Shown: piece by piece, positions 1 to 9,472 of the stretch | How positions within the stretch are numbered: position 1 is the stretch's first letter | Layout: each line of letters opens with the position of its first letter | Source: an uncultured Sphingobacteriaceae bacterium | GTDB taxonomy: Bacteria > Bacteroidota > Bacteroidia > Sphingobacteriales > Sphingobacteriaceae | Direction: 5' to 3' | NCBI GenBank assembly: GCA_946480915.1 | Contig: CAMLLO010000022.1 | Coordinates: forward strand, 7,902 to 71,901 | Length of the DNA: 64,000 nt | The notes under the pieces: model-generated | Seen by the model: the letters and a program-made list of their open reading frames with translations, nothing else | Told to the model about the DNA's origin: nothing | The model's database searches: none | Program-made: the position numbers and the translations under genes

Positions 1-107
1 GTGTACCTAAAATGGGCATATAACAGCTAAAAATATAAAAGTTTAAGACTCTGGTTTTAGAGTTTTATTTCTGAATTTTGAATTTACAATAAACCAAATC
101 GGAAAAA

Positions 108-587
108 ATGGATATTAAACAGGTTCAGGAACTTATCAGATTTGTTTCCAAATCAGGTGTAAATGAAGTTTCTATTGAAGAAAAAGACTTTAAAATCACC
201 ATAAAAACTAATCAGCCGCCAACATTTTCAACAGCACCTGTTGCGGTAGCTGCACCAGTTGCGGCGCCACAGGTTGCAGCGCCAGTTTCTGCACCTGCTG
301 CAGTGGCAGCACCAGTTGCTGCATCTTCAGCAGAAGACACGTCAAAATACATCACGGTGAAATCTCCAATGATCGGTACCTTTTATCGTTCAGCTAGTCC
401 CGACAAACCTTTCTTCGCTAATGTAGGTGATGAAATTAAAGTAGGACAGGTAATTTGTATTATCGAAGCAATGAAGCTTTTCAACGAAATCGAATCTGAA
501 GTATCAGGAAGAATCGTAAAAGTACTGGTTGAAAATTCAAGTCCGGTAGAATACGACCAACCTCTATTTCTGGTAGAACCAGCATAA
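108..587 (+). CDS. accB: Acetyl-CoA carboxylase biotin carboxyl carrier protein
   Basis: This is the BCCP subunit of acetyl-CoA carboxylase, which carries the biotin that shuttles carboxyl groups in the first step of fatty acid synthesis. The 159-residue protein has an N-terminal helical region (1-35), an Ala/Pro/Val-rich flexible linker (about 41-75) and a C-terminal biotinyl domain (80-158). The biotinylation motif EAMK is at 120-123, with Lys123 as the modified residue. Length and architecture are normal for the family. It lies directly upstream of accC, the usual pair. No classical ribosome binding site is visible. The end of an upstream gene may lie in bases 1-30 but is too short to name. 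Confidence 0.97.
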   Translation: MDIKQVQELIRFVSKSGVNEVSIEEKDFKITIKTNQPPTFSTAPVAVAAPVAAPQVAAPVSAPAAVAAPVAASSAEDTSKYITVKSPMIGTFYRSASPDKPFFANVGDEIKVGQVICIIEAMKLFNEIESEVSGRIVKVLVENSSPVEYDQPLFLVEPA

Positions 588-596
588 ATTAAATTA

Positions 597-648
597 TGTG
601 CAGATATGTCGATGTGCAGATATGCAATTCATCTGCATATCTGCACAT
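597..648. repeat. Short direct and inverted repeat between accB and accC
   Basis: The motif TGTGCAGATATG occurs twice in direct orientation (598-609 and 613-624). The second copy begins a perfect 15-bp inverted repeat (612-626 against 634-648, 7-nt loop). The hairpin lacks a clean T-tract, so it looks more like an intergenic repeat element than a simple terminator. It sits inside the accB-accC intergenic region and could modulate accC expression. Confidence 0.7.
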
Positions 649-675
649 TTGTTTATTTGCACATTAAAATATCGC

Positions 676-2025
676 ATGTTTAAAAAAATATTAATTGCAA
701 ACCGCGGAGAAATTGCACTACGTATTATTCGTACCTGCAAGGAAATGGGAATTAAAACAATAGCGGTTTATTCCACTGCCGATCGCGAAAGCTTGCATGT
801 TCGTTTTGCTGATGAGGCCGTTTGTATCGGTCCTCCTGCAAGCAAAGATTCTTATCTTAACATCCCTAATATTATAGCTGCTGCCGAATTAACTAATGCA
901 GATGCTATTCATCCCGGTTATGGCTTTTTATCAGAGAATGCAAAGTTCTCAGCTATTTGCCGTGATTATGGAATTAAGTTTATCGGAGCCACTCCTGAGC
1001 AAATAAACGATATGGGCGACAAAGCATCGGCTAAAGAGACCATGAAAATTGCAGGAGTTCCTACAATTCCTGGATCTGAAGGTTTATTAACGGATGTTGC
1101 CGAGGGTATCAAAATCGCGAATGAAATTGGTTATCCGGTTATACTTAAAGCTACTGCTGGTGGTGGTGGTCGTGGAATGCGTGTAGTTTGGAAAGACGAG
1201 GATTTTGAAGACGCCTGGGATTCTGCCCGTCAGGAATCTGGTGCTGCATTCGGAAATGATGGATTATACCTTGAGAAATTTGTGGAAGATCCGAGGCATA
1301 TTGAAATCCAAATAATTGGAGATCAGTACGGAACAGTAAGCCATTTATCTGAACGTGATTGCTCGATTCAACGTCGCCATCAAAAATTAGTTGAAGAATC
1401 TCCTTCTCCCTTTATGACGGATGACCTGCGTCAACGCATGGGTGAAGCGGCAGTGAAAGGCGCAAAAGCAGTAAACTACGAAGGCGCCGGAACTATTGAA
1501 TTTTTGGTAGACAAGCATCGTAATTTCTATTTCATGGAAATGAACACTCGTATCCAGGTAGAGCATCCTGTTACTGAAGAGGTTGTAAATTATGATTTAA
1601 TTAAAGAGCAAATTAAAGTTGCAGCTGGAGTACCAATATCCGGAAAAAATTACTTTCCGGGTATGCATGCAATAGAGTGCCGTATTAATGCTGAAGATCC
1701 TTACCAGGGATTCAGACCAGCTGCCGGAAAAATCACTAATTTTCATTCTCCGGGCGGTCATGGTGTTCGTGTAGATACGCATGTTTATGCAGGTTACCAG
1801 GTGCCACCGCATTATGATTCAATGATTGCTAAATTGATCTGTACAGGTCAGACCCGCGAGGAAGCGATTTCAACTATGGAGCGGGCGCTAAGCGAATTTG
1901 TTATCGAAGGAATAAAAACTACCATTCCTTTTCATCTAAAGCTGATGAAAGATCCAAATTTTAGAGCAGGTAACTTTACTACGAAATTTATGGAGAGCTT
2001 CGTATTTGTCGAAGAAAAAGCATAA
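676..2025 (+). CDS. accC: Acetyl-CoA carboxylase biotin carboxylase subunit
   Basis: ATP-dependent biotin carboxylase that carboxylates the biotin on AccB. From the ATG at 676 the protein is 449 residues and begins [14 protein letters not shown], the canonical start of the family. An upstream in-frame ATG at 598 would add 26 residues encoded by the repeat element, so I reject it. The ATP-grasp glycine loop ([12 protein letters not shown]) is near residues 158-169, and the catalytic segment with [13 protein letters not shown] is near 288-300. Full length with no missing active-site residues seen. It follows accB by 88 bases, probably as one transcript. Confidence 0.97.
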   Translation: MFKKILIANRGEIALRIIRTCKEMGIKTIAVYSTADRESLHVRFADEAVCIGPPASKDSYLNIPNIIAAAELTNADAIHPGYGFLSENAKFSAICRDYGIKFIGATPEQINDMGDKASAKETMKIAGVPTIPGSEGLLTDVAEGIKIANEIGYPVILKATAGGGGRGMRVVWKDEDFEDAWDSARQESGAAFGNDGLYLEKFVEDPRHIEIQIIGDQYGTVSHLSERDCSIQRRHQKLVEESPSPFMTDDLRQRMGEAAVKGAKAVNYEGAGTIEFLVDKHRNFYFMEMNTRIQVEHPVTEEVVNYDLIKEQIKVAAGVPISGKNYFPGMHAIECRINAEDPYQGFRPAAGKITNFHSPGGHGVRVDTHVYAGYQVPPHYDSMIAKLICTGQTREEAISTMERALSEFVIEGIKTTIPFHLKLMKDPNFRAGNFTTKFMESFVFVEEKA

Positions 2026-2041
2026 ATGTAAAATCCAGGCA

Positions 2042-2080
2042 AATGCCATTCTCGTATAAAGAGAATGGTATTTGTTTTTT
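2042..2080 (+). terminator. Intrinsic terminator after accC
   Basis: A 12-bp stem (AATGCCATTCTC paired with GAGAATGGTATT, one G-U pair) is followed by a run of T. It lies between accC and tatC and probably ends the accBC transcript, close to the tatC start at 2087. Confidence 0.75.
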
Positions 2081-2086
2081 AAAACT

Positions 2087-2968
2087 ATGACTGAGCAGCC
2101 ACGTAAAGATCTGGTAGAAACCATTAAGGATCGGGGGAAATCTCTTGAAGCCGAAATGTCCTTTTTTGACCATATGGAAGTTTTGCGATGGCACCTCATC
2201 CGCTCGGCCATTGCCATAGTTCTGTTCACTATTCTCGCCTTTGTTTATTATGACTTTATTTTTGATGAGATAATAATGGGCCCCAAAAAGACAGATTTCT
2301 GGACCTACAGAATGATGTGTAGCCTGGGCGAGCAGTTTAATCTGGGGCCGGACTTTTGTATTAAGAAAATCCCATTCGATATCATCAATACCGAAATGGC
2401 AGGGCAATTTACTTTGCAACTAAACTCAGCACTTTTAATTGGCGTTGTTCTTGGCTTTCCCTATTTGCTGTTTGAAGTTTGGCGTTTCGTTAAGCCGGGC
2501 TTAACCCAAAAAGAAAGCAGCTCTGCAACAGGTTTCGTATTTTATGCCAGCTTGCTTTTTATTGCAGGCCTTTTATTTGGATACTATATCATTGCACCCC
2601 TTTCAATTAACTTTTTAGCCAATTACAATGTTAGTTCTGTAATTAAGAATACAATTACTATTGATTCATATCTTTCTACAGTATCAACGCTAAGTATTGG
2701 CGCAGGGATTACCTTCGAGCTTCCTATTATTATTTATATACTATCCAAACTCGGGATAATGACTCCGGCATTTATGCGTTCTTCAAGAAGATATGCCACA
2801 GTTCTGATATTAATTATTGCGGCGGTTGTAACTCCAACCCCTGATATATTAACTATGCTGACGGTTAGTTTTCCTCTGTTTTTGTTATATGAGTTGAGTA
2901 TAATCGTATCAGCAAGGGTAGAAAAAAATCGTAAAAAGAAAGAGTTGGAATTTTATTCCACTAAATAA
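2087..2968 (+). CDS. tatC: Sec-independent protein translocase TatC
   Basis: Multispanning inner-membrane receptor of the twin-arginine translocation pathway. The protein (293 residues from the ATG at 2087, MTEQPRKD) has the typical N-terminal SFFDHMEVLRWHLIRS segment and about six hydrophobic helices. It also has the conserved FELPIIIYILSKLGIM stretch and a VVTPTPDILTM motif near the C-terminus. The insert between helices 1 and 2 is long, as is common in Bacteroidetes TatC. An ATG 15 bases upstream is possible. No tatA is present in the window. Confidence 0.96.
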   Translation: MTEQPRKDLVETIKDRGKSLEAEMSFFDHMEVLRWHLIRSAIAIVLFTILAFVYYDFIFDEIIMGPKKTDFWTYRMMCSLGEQFNLGPDFCIKKIPFDIINTEMAGQFTLQLNSALLIGVVLGFPYLLFEVWRFVKPGLTQKESSSATGFVFYASLLFIAGLLFGYYIIAPLSINFLANYNVSSVIKNTITIDSYLSTVSTLSIGAGITFELPIIIYILSKLGIMTPAFMRSSRRYATVLILIIAAVVTPTPDILTMLTVSFPLFLLYELSIIVSARVEKNRKKKELEFYSTK

Positions 2969-2991
2969 TCAATCTATAAAATAATTCATTC

Positions 2992-3423
2992 ATGGATACT
3001 TTATCTATAGCAATCGGTTCAGATCACGCTGGATTTGAATACAAAGAACTATTACGAGATTTTTTGAATAGCTCAAAAACACAGGATTTTGGTACCTATA
3101 ATTCAGATTCAGCTGACTATCCTGATTTTGCGCATCCCGTGGCTGATGCGGTCGAGTCTGGTGAGTTTCAATTTGGAATTCTGGTATGCGGAAGTGCAAA
3201 CGGTGTGGCTATAACAGCAAATAAACATCAGGGAATCCGGGCTGCAATATGCTGGAATGAAGAAATTGCTGAGTTGGCGAGGAAACATAATAACGCCAAT
3301 GTGTTATGTATACCTGCGCGTTTTGTTTCGCAGGATTTAGCTAAAGCTATTACAAAGAAGTTTTTGACCACCGAATTTGAAGGTGGCCGACATGCTAACC
3401 GGGTGGATAAGATTTCATGTTAA
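2992..3423 (+). CDS. rpiB: Ribose-5-phosphate isomerase B
   Basis: RpiB/LacAB family sugar-phosphate isomerase, interconverting ribose-5-phosphate and ribulose-5-phosphate in the pentose phosphate pathway. At 143 residues it is normal length. The N-terminal IAIGSDHAGFEYK motif and the CGSANGVAITANK active-site loop (Cys near residue 65) are both present. It follows tatC by 23 bases, and its stop overlaps the first possible start of the peptidase gene, so a tatC-rpiB-peptidase transcript is likely. Confidence 0.95.
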   Translation: MDTLSIAIGSDHAGFEYKELLRDFLNSSKTQDFGTYNSDSADYPDFAHPVADAVESGEFQFGILVCGSANGVAITANKHQGIRAAICWNEEIAELARKHNNANVLCIPARFVSQDLAKAITKKFLTTEFEGGRHANRVDKISC

Positions 3424-5006
3424 AAGATATGAGGCATAAAATAGGTTGGCTTATCCTTTTCGGGACGCTATCTTTTAATGCTTTTTCTCAAAATGCTTCC
3501 GCGATTAAATACGCGGGGCAACTCACTCCCGAAGGTGCAAAGAAGCATTTAAGCATATTGGCTTCTGATGAATTTGAGGGGAGAGAAACCGGGCATCGTG
3601 GTGCAGAACTTGCAGCCAACTATATTGCTGCGGAATTTAAGAAGCTCGATTTAAAAGCCCCGGTAAACGGATCCTATTTTCAACAAGTAGACCTGATTGA
3701 ATCTACGTTTAGGGTAGATAAGTTTCAAGTCAACGATCGAAAATTGCAGAACCTGAAGGACTTCTACTTGCGGCTGAATAAGTATAACAAGAAGATTAAA
3801 GCTGAAAATATAGTGTTTGCAGGCTACGGTATCACTGCCAATGGTTATGATGATCTGAAGGGAATTGACATAGCCGGGAAAGTTGTATTGGTGATTGGCA
3901 AAGCTGAACCGGTAAAAGATGGCGTGTCAATTATTTCGAAAGAAAGTAGTCTGTCTGAGTGGTCAGAAGTCCTGGATAAGCGCATTCAGAATCTTAGGTC
4001 TAAAAAGCCGGCACTAATTCTGTCGATAGATCCTGATCTGCCCCATTTTCTGTCATTGGGTAATGGGCATCTGGGTGATCCTATAATTTCTTTAAAGAAA
4101 TCGATTTCAAATTCTCTTCCTGTTCAGGCCGATGTAATTCGGATTACTCCAGAAGCAGCGAATGTTTTTTTAAAAAAATCAGGAAAAACTCTCGAGCAAC
4201 TGATGGCGCTAATTAATAATTCTGGTAGGCCGGCCAGTCGGGTCATCAAGGCAGATTTTGAAGCCTCTTATGGCAATGAGGTAAAAGATGTGAAGGCTGC
4301 TAACGTAATGGGCTATTTAGAAGGTTCGGATTTGAAGAACGAGCTGCTTGTTATTTCTGCACATTATGACCATGTAGGATTAAATGCAGATGGCCCTGAC
4401 AAAGTATTCAATGGAGCAGATGATGATGGCTCGGGGACAACCGCCGTCCTTGAGTTGGCAAGAACATTTGCAAAGGCTAAAAAAGAAGGGAAAGGCCCCA
4501 GACGCAGCATTTTGTTTTTGACCGTGGTAGGTGAGGAGAAGGGACTTTTAGGGTCCGAATGGTATTCTGAGAATCCCATCTTTCCTTTGTCTAATACAGT
4601 GACCGACCTGAACATAGATATGATCGGAAGAGTCGATCCGGCTCATAAAGATAGCACCGACTATCTTTATTTGATCGGTTCTGATAAACTAAGCAGTCAA
4701 TTACACCAGATTTCTGAAAATGCGAACGCAACATACACTAAGCTGAAGATTGATTACAAATACAACGATCCCAAAGACCCCGAGCGAATATATTATCGTT
4801 CAGACCATTATAACTTTGCAAAGCACCGCATCCCCATTATTTTTTACTTCAATGGGGTTCACGAGGATTATCATAAAGTAAGCGACGAAGTAAGTAAGAT
4901 TAATTTCTCTTTACTGGTAAAAAGAGCGCAGTTAGTTTTTTATACAGCCTGGGATATTGTTAATCGGGACAAAAGACCGGTAGTGGATGTGGAGGATACT
5001 AAGTAG
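3417..5006 (+). CDS. Secreted M28 family metallopeptidase
   Basis: Zinc aminopeptidase of the M28 family. An N-terminal signal peptide (GWLILFGTLSFNAFSQ) predicts export. A protease-associated domain region lies around 100-260 and the catalytic domain follows. Ligand motifs are visible: SAHYDHVG, NGADDDGSG, VGEEKGLLGS, DMIGR and the late RSDHYNFAKH segment, so all five usual zinc ligands (H, D, E, D, H) are present. The first ATG (3417) overlaps the rpiB stop by 7 bases; ATG 3429 gives a cleaner signal peptide and is an alternative. The substrate is not predictable from sequence. Confidence 0.92.
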   Translation: MLKDMRHKIGWLILFGTLSFNAFSQNASAIKYAGQLTPEGAKKHLSILASDEFEGRETGHRGAELAANYIAAEFKKLDLKAPVNGSYFQQVDLIESTFRVDKFQVNDRKLQNLKDFYLRLNKYNKKIKAENIVFAGYGITANGYDDLKGIDIAGKVVLVIGKAEPVKDGVSIISKESSLSEWSEVLDKRIQNLRSKKPALILSIDPDLPHFLSLGNGHLGDPIISLKKSISNSLPVQADVIRITPEAANVFLKKSGKTLEQLMALINNSGRPASRVIKADFEASYGNEVKDVKAANVMGYLEGSDLKNELLVISAHYDHVGLNADGPDKVFNGADDDGSGTTAVLELARTFAKAKKEGKGPRRSILFLTVVGEEKGLLGSEWYSENPIFPLSNTVTDLNIDMIGRVDPAHKDSTDYLYLIGSDKLSSQLHQISENANATYTKLKIDYKYNDPKDPERIYYRSDHYNFAKHRIPIIFYFNGVHEDYHKVSDEVSKINFSLLVKRAQLVFYTAWDIVNRDKRPVVDVEDTK

Positions 5007-5021
5007 GGAGTTAGGGAGTAA

Positions 5022-5128
5022 CAAGTATCAAGTATCAAGTAGAAAGTATCAAGTAGCAGGTATCAAGTAGTAAGTATCAAGTAGCAGGCCTGTCTTGATA
5101 CTTACTACTAAGTACTGCTTGATACTTA
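5022..5128. repeat. Tandem AAGTATC/AAGTAGC repeat with inverted arm
   Basis: A run of degenerate 7- and 14-bp units of the AAGTATCAAGTAGC type fills 5022-5088. The complementary sequence follows, with a perfect 16-bp inverted repeat at 5066-5081 against 5094-5109. It separates two convergent genes and may act as a bidirectional terminator. Composition and structure are unlike the flanking genes. Confidence 0.8.
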
Positions 5129-5605
5129 GAGAATAATTCTGATTGACAGTCCTACACCTCTTTCGTAGAAACCAGAATAGGGGGTTAATACTAGAGCCGG
5201 TTTCCAATCCAGGGAAAGATTTAAAGGAGATCCTGGTATTACATAATCAAGTCCCAGTACTCCATCAACGCTTAAATAAACATCATTATCTCTTGTATCA
5301 TCGTTCTTATAATTAATACTTCCGATAGAAGCACCACCACCATAATACCATTTTAAACCCGCAGCGCCGCTTATCGGATTGTGGACCTCATACAATCCTG
5401 TTAAGTTCACATAAGAATCGTTCTTACGGTTTCTAATGTTTAAAATAAAGTCTAATGCCCGGTCGGATTGAATAAAGGTTTTATAAGTAATACCATAGGC
5501 ATCCCCTAATCTAACACCTAAGGCATTTTTGTATTGAGCTTTTACTGTAGAGGCCGAGATGAACATCAAGCCCATAATTAAACATGGTAATAAAAATCTT
5601 TTCAT
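5126..5605 (-). CDS. Outer-membrane beta-barrel protein, unknown function
   Basis: A 159-residue protein with a clear signal peptide ending near VKAQ. Alternating strands follow (ALGVRLGDAYGITYKTF, LKWYYGGGASIGSI, VDGVLGLDYVIPG, LNLSLDWKPALVL), ending in VGLSIRIIL, a barrel-like C-terminal strand. This is typical of small secreted or outer-membrane barrel proteins of Bacteroidetes. I do not recognise a specific function. It is transcribed toward the M28 peptidase gene. Confidence 0.75.
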   Translation of the reverse strand: MKRFLLPCLIMGLMFISASTVKAQYKNALGVRLGDAYGITYKTFIQSDRALDFILNIRNRKNDSYVNLTGLYEVHNPISGAAGLKWYYGGGASIGSINYKNDDTRDNDVYLSVDGVLGLDYVIPGSPLNLSLDWKPALVLTPYSGFYERGVGLSIRIIL

Positions 5606-5808
5606 TTTCTTGTTACAATAGTTAAAATTTGTTCTGCAAACTTATTGTTAATTGCAGTGTGTGTGTTAATAGATGTACTTTCTATATAGAAGGTTGCAAA
5701 TATAAAAAAATTAAGTAATGCGTAATGTTCGGTTGAACTTACCCGTTAATGTTAAAATAAGTTAATCTCTAGTTTTTGAATTATAAAAAGATAAATTTGT
5801 CCCGGGTT

Positions 5809-6288
5809 ATGAAAAGTGTAAAAAAATTGCTGTGTTTATTGTTGTTTGTGCCAATACTAATAGGAGGTTGTAAAAAAAACGACCCCTATGATGCTGACGC
5901 ACAACTGCAAAAAGACGAGGAACTGATCAAAAGTTATTTGACCGCGAATAATATTGTAGCTGAAAGACACCCCAGTGGCGTTTATTACGTGATTTCTGAG
6001 CCCGGTGTGGGAACAGTGAATTACACAGGCTCCACCAGCGTGAAGGTGACTTACACTTTAAAATTACTTGGAGGTCAGGTTATTCCGCAAACAACAGAAC
6101 CTGTTTCTTTTACTTTGGGAGGTGTTATTGTGGGATGGCAGATCGGAATTCCTCTAATCCAGAAAGGTGGGAAGATTAGGCTATTTGTACCTTCCGGATA
6201 TGCTTACGGCCCGCGCTCGCAGGGGAATATTCCTGCAAACTCAATTCTCGACTTCGAAATTGACTTACTTGATGTGACTGTTAATTAA
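5809..6288 (+). CDS. FKBP-type peptidyl-prolyl isomerase lipoprotein
   Basis: From the ATG at 5809 the protein begins with a lipoprotein signal ending in the lipobox IGGC (Cys about residue 21), predicting a lipid-anchored periplasmic protein. A single FKBP domain occupies the C-terminal two thirds, with the characteristic GGKIRLFVPSGYAYG segment. The upstream ATG at 5776 would place 11 extra residues before the signal and is less likely. It is paired with a two-domain FKBP lipoprotein 7 bases downstream. Some usual FKBP active-site aromatics appear changed, so activity is uncertain. Confidence 0.88.
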   Translation: MKSVKKLLCLLLFVPILIGGCKKNDPYDADAQLQKDEELIKSYLTANNIVAERHPSGVYYVISEPGVGTVNYTGSTSVKVTYTLKLLGGQVIPQTTEPVSFTLGGVIVGWQIGIPLIQKGGKIRLFVPSGYAYGPRSQGNIPANSILDFEIDLLDVTVN

Positions 6289-6295
6289 AATTAGA

Positions 6296-7192
6296 ATGAA
6301 ATTAAATTTATGTAAAGCGTTTTGTTTTTCACTTGTCGTGCTGATTTTTGCTGCAGGCTGTAAAAAAGAATACGAAAGTATTGAAGAACTTGATGCAAAA
6401 AATATAGAAACATATATTGGCCAGAGTAATGTTAATTTTCAGAAATCAGCTAATGGAATATACTATAGCATTGTAAAACCTGGTACTGGTACTGAGCTTG
6501 CTTATTCAGACAAGGTTCAGTTTATATATACTGTTCGTTCACTCGACGGCTCATATATCAATACAGATACCATTGTGAATCACTACGGAGGTTCGGGACA
6601 GTTTTTAGGCTACTTTACTCCTGAACCTGTTCGAACAGCGATCAAGGAAATTTTGAAAAAACGTGGTGGTGAGATCAGGGTGTTAGTGCCTTCACATCTT
6701 GCATATGGCAGAAATGGAAGCGGAGCTATACCTGGTAATGCATCATTGGATTATACCGTAAAAGTGTTGGAGCAAAATGGATTGCCTGCTTATGATGATG
6801 CCAGTATCAAGAGGTATATGCAGACTTCGAATCTTAGCGGATTTACAAAGTTAAAAGAAGGATTATATTATAAAGTAATAGAATCCGGCGCTGGAAGCCC
6901 GATAACACAAGATTCCATTGTTACTGTTCAGTACACCGGAAAGCTTTTTAATGGTAAAGTGTTCGATCAAACACAGGGAACAAATACAGCTACTTTCCTT
7001 CTCTCTGAAACTGTAGAGGGCTTTAAAGAATCAGTATCCTTAATCAAAGGTGGAGGCTCAATAAGGGTTTTAATTTCCTCTTCTCTCGGCTATGGATTGG
7101 ATGGTAGTAGAAATCAGTATGGTACTTTTACAATCCCTCCGTTCTCGTGCCTTGACTTTGAAATCAAAGTTACCGATGTAAGTCAGCCGTAG
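6296..7192 (+). CDS. Two-domain FKBP-type peptidyl-prolyl isomerase lipoprotein
   Basis: A 298-residue lipoprotein: signal peptide with lipobox AAGC (about residue 22), then two FKBP domains in tandem. The first spans about 45-155 with GGEIRVLVPSHLAYG. The second spans about 185-295 with YTGKLFNGKVFDQT and GGGSIRVLISSSLGYG. The second keeps more canonical FKBP motifs. It is co-directional with the single-domain paralogue upstream and probably shares its transcript. Likely role: envelope protein folding. Confidence 0.9.
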   Translation: MKLNLCKAFCFSLVVLIFAAGCKKEYESIEELDAKNIETYIGQSNVNFQKSANGIYYSIVKPGTGTELAYSDKVQFIYTVRSLDGSYINTDTIVNHYGGSGQFLGYFTPEPVRTAIKEILKKRGGEIRVLVPSHLAYGRNGSGAIPGNASLDYTVKVLEQNGLPAYDDASIKRYMQTSNLSGFTKLKEGLYYKVIESGAGSPITQDSIVTVQYTGKLFNGKVFDQTQGTNTATFLLSETVEGFKESVSLIKGGGSIRVLISSSLGYGLDGSRNQYGTFTIPPFSCLDFEIKVTDVSQP

Positions 7193-7212
7193 GAATTAAT
7201 GTTGGAGGCTAT

Positions 7213-8529
7213 TTATAAATAGCTTTCTTTTGCCTCTTTATAAGCATTCAATGCTCTTTCTCGTGCAAATTTGTGCTCGACAATAGGCTCAGGATATTTA
7301 AATGGATCGCCAAATTCGGGGATCCATTTTTTTATGTATTTAAGTTCAGAATCAAAACTCCTTGTTTGTAAATCGGGATTAAAAATTCTAAAATAGGGTG
7401 CTGCATCGTTTCCTGTTCCAGCCGCCCATTGCCAGCCGCCTACATTGCTGGCCATATCATAATCGATAAGTTTTCTGGCAAAGTATGCCTCGCCCCATCG
7501 CCAATCAATTAGCAAATGTTTGCATAAAAAGCTGGCAGTAATCATTCTTACACGATTATGCATCCATCCGGTGCTATTTAGTTGGCGCATTCCGGCGTCA
7601 ACCATAGGGTAGCCGGTTTTGCCTTCACACCAGGCCTCAAATTCGTTTTCATTATTTCTCCATCTGATATGATCAAATTCTTTTTTAAACGCATGATTTT
7701 CTGTTTCGGGGAAATGCCATAAAATCATGCTGTAGAAATCTCTCCAGATTAATTCAGATAACCAGACAGATGAATGAAGGTTCGCCTCTGCAGCCAGCTC
7801 TCTGATGCTTATTGTGCCAAATCGAAGATGAATACCTATTCGGGATGTGCCCTCCACAGCGGGATAGTCACGCAAGTCCTCGTAATTGGCGAGAATAGGT
7901 TTATACACCTTTCCAGGTAAGGAGATCGGGCTTTTTGAAAAACCGATGTCAGCTAAATCAGGAACCTTGAAGGATGCGTACTGATAATAATTTAGATCTG
8001 AGTTCGGGTACGCTTTAAAATGAATGTCGGGCTGAAGCCGGCCGAGCCATTTTCGCTTGTAAGGAGTAAAAACTGTGTAGGGTGTGCGATCATCTTTAGT
8101 TATTTCATCGGTATCAAAAATTACATGATCCTTGTAGCTGTTAAATTTAATTCCACGTTTTGCTAATAATAGATCAATTTCCAAATCCCGTTTTCGTGCA
8201 TATGGTTCATAATCCCTATTAGCGAAAACCTCTTTAATGTCAAACTCGTTTAATAGCTCATCCCAGGCTTTTGCGGGAGTGGAATGCTTTATAAGAATTG
8301 AAGAATTGTGTTTGTTAAGCTCACTATTTAGTTCCCTTAAGGCTTGATGAATAAATGTTAACCGTGCATCATCTTTATCCTGAAGTTTTTCTAAAATATT
8401 CTGATCGAAGATAAAAACAGGTAACACCGGAATGTTTGATCGTAATGCGTGGTATAAGCCCGCATTGTCCTGTAGTCGTAAATCTCTTCTAAACCAAAAT
8501 ATATTGACAGCAGGTTTTTTATCAGGCAT
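7213..8529 (-). CDS. phrB: Deoxyribodipyrimidine photolyase
   Basis: Class I-type flavoprotein that repairs cyclobutane pyrimidine dimers with light. The 438-residue protein starts with the Rossmann photolyase domain (NIFWFRRDLRLQDNAGL). It ends with the FAD-binding domain, including WRDFY, GMRQLNSTGWMHNRVRM and the signature NVGGWQWAAGTGNDAAPYF. All usual FAD-loop residues appear present. Its start overlaps the 3' end of the epimerase gene on the same strand, so the two form an operon. Confidence 0.95.
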   Translation of the reverse strand: MPDKKPAVNIFWFRRDLRLQDNAGLYHALRSNIPVLPVFIFDQNILEKLQDKDDARLTFIHQALRELNSELNKHNSSILIKHSTPAKAWDELLNEFDIKEVFANRDYEPYARKRDLEIDLLLAKRGIKFNSYKDHVIFDTDEITKDDRTPYTVFTPYKRKWLGRLQPDIHFKAYPNSDLNYYQYASFKVPDLADIGFSKSPISLPGKVYKPILANYEDLRDYPAVEGTSRIGIHLRFGTISIRELAAEANLHSSVWLSELIWRDFYSMILWHFPETENHAFKKEFDHIRWRNNENEFEAWCEGKTGYPMVDAGMRQLNSTGWMHNRVRMITASFLCKHLLIDWRWGEAYFARKLIDYDMASNVGGWQWAAGTGNDAAPYFRIFNPDLQTRSFDSELKYIKKWIPEFGDPFKYPEPIVEHKFARERALNAYKEAKESYL

Positions 8530-9433
8530 AGATATTCTTTAATGCACTTTCTAATGTCGGATATTTAAATTTAAATCCTGCCTTTTCAATCTTATCGACA
8601 GATGTCCGGTTGCTGTTCAGTACTACTCTGCTCATTTCTCCCAGCAAAATCCTTAAGGCAATTTCCGGTACTCGGGGGAGCCATAAACGTTTATGAAGGT
8701 GTTTTGCAATTGCTCTGGTTAATTCCTTATTTGTAACCGGAAAAGGTGCTGCCATATTGTAAATGCCACGAATCTCTTCGTTTTCTAAGGCATATAGGTA
8801 CATGGCGATAACATCGTCAAGATGTATCCATGGAACCCATTGTTTTCCTGAACCTAAGGCCGCCCCAAATCCAAGTTTAATTGGTTTGGCAAGCTGAGGG
8901 AGCGCTCCTCCGAGCGGAGTCAATACAACGCCGGTTCTAAGTTTTACCAGCCTGATTCCAAGATTCTCGATTTTATCGGCAGCTCTTTCCCAGGCCAGAC
9001 AGGTATTAGCAAGGAAGTCAGTGCCTGGTTCGCTTTCTTCTGTTAAAACTTCATTTTTTCTGTCGCCATAATGACCCACAGCAGAAGCTGAAATGAAGGT
9101 TTTCACAGCGTGATCCGGATGATCTTTGAGCACGTCGTGTAGGAGTTTAAGTGAGCCGGTGCGACTTTTAATTATTTGTTGCTTGCGTTTATGGGTCCAT
9201 GCTTTATCAGCGATGCCTTCGCCAGCCAGGTTTATAATAGCATCTACATTTTCGATACATTTCGGATCGATCTCCATCCGTGAAATATCCCACTTAAAGA
9301 TCTTTGCTCCGGTGTTCGACTTAGACAAACTGCGACTGAGCTGATGTACAGTAAAACCTTTTTCGATCAGGAGTTGGGTTAAAGGCTTGCCAATAAGTCC
9401 ACTTGCTCCGGTTATCAAAACTGTTTTACTCAT
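8522..9433 (-). CDS. TIGR01777-type (SDR39U1) sugar-nucleotide epimerase-like protein
   Basis: NAD(P)-binding short-chain dehydrogenase-like protein of the YfcH/SDR39U1 family, 303 residues. The N-terminal Rossmann motif TGASGLIGKPL is followed by INLAGEGIADKAW, typical of the family, and a C-terminal DUF1731-like tail (IALRILLGEMSRVVLNSNR). The physiological reaction is unknown for the family. It lies upstream of, and overlaps, the photolyase gene; this pairing suggests co-expression with light-damage repair. Confidence 0.92.
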   Translation of the reverse strand: MSKTVLITGASGLIGKPLTQLLIEKGFTVHQLSRSLSKSNTGAKIFKWDISRMEIDPKCIENVDAIINLAGEGIADKAWTHKRKQQIIKSRTGSLKLLHDVLKDHPDHAVKTFISASAVGHYGDRKNEVLTEESEPGTDFLANTCLAWERAADKIENLGIRLVKLRTGVVLTPLGGALPQLAKPIKLGFGAALGSGKQWVPWIHLDDVIAMYLYALENEEIRGIYNMAAPFPVTNKELTRAIAKHLHKRLWLPRVPEIALRILLGEMSRVVLNSNRTSVDKIEKAGFKFKYPTLESALKNIYA

Positions 9434-9472
9434 AATATATTCTTAACTCTAATGTGTATTTTTGGTTTTAAT

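Noticed and set aside
598..675. N-terminal extension of accC from an upstream ATG
   Set aside because: The extension is encoded by the intergenic repeat and the family start [12 protein letters not shown] lies at 676.
2072..2086. Earlier ATG for tatC
   Set aside because: It lies within the tail of the accC terminator; the start at 2087 fits better.
5022..5128. Possible CRISPR array
   Set aside because: Units are 7-14 bp, degenerate, without spacers, and no cas genes are near.
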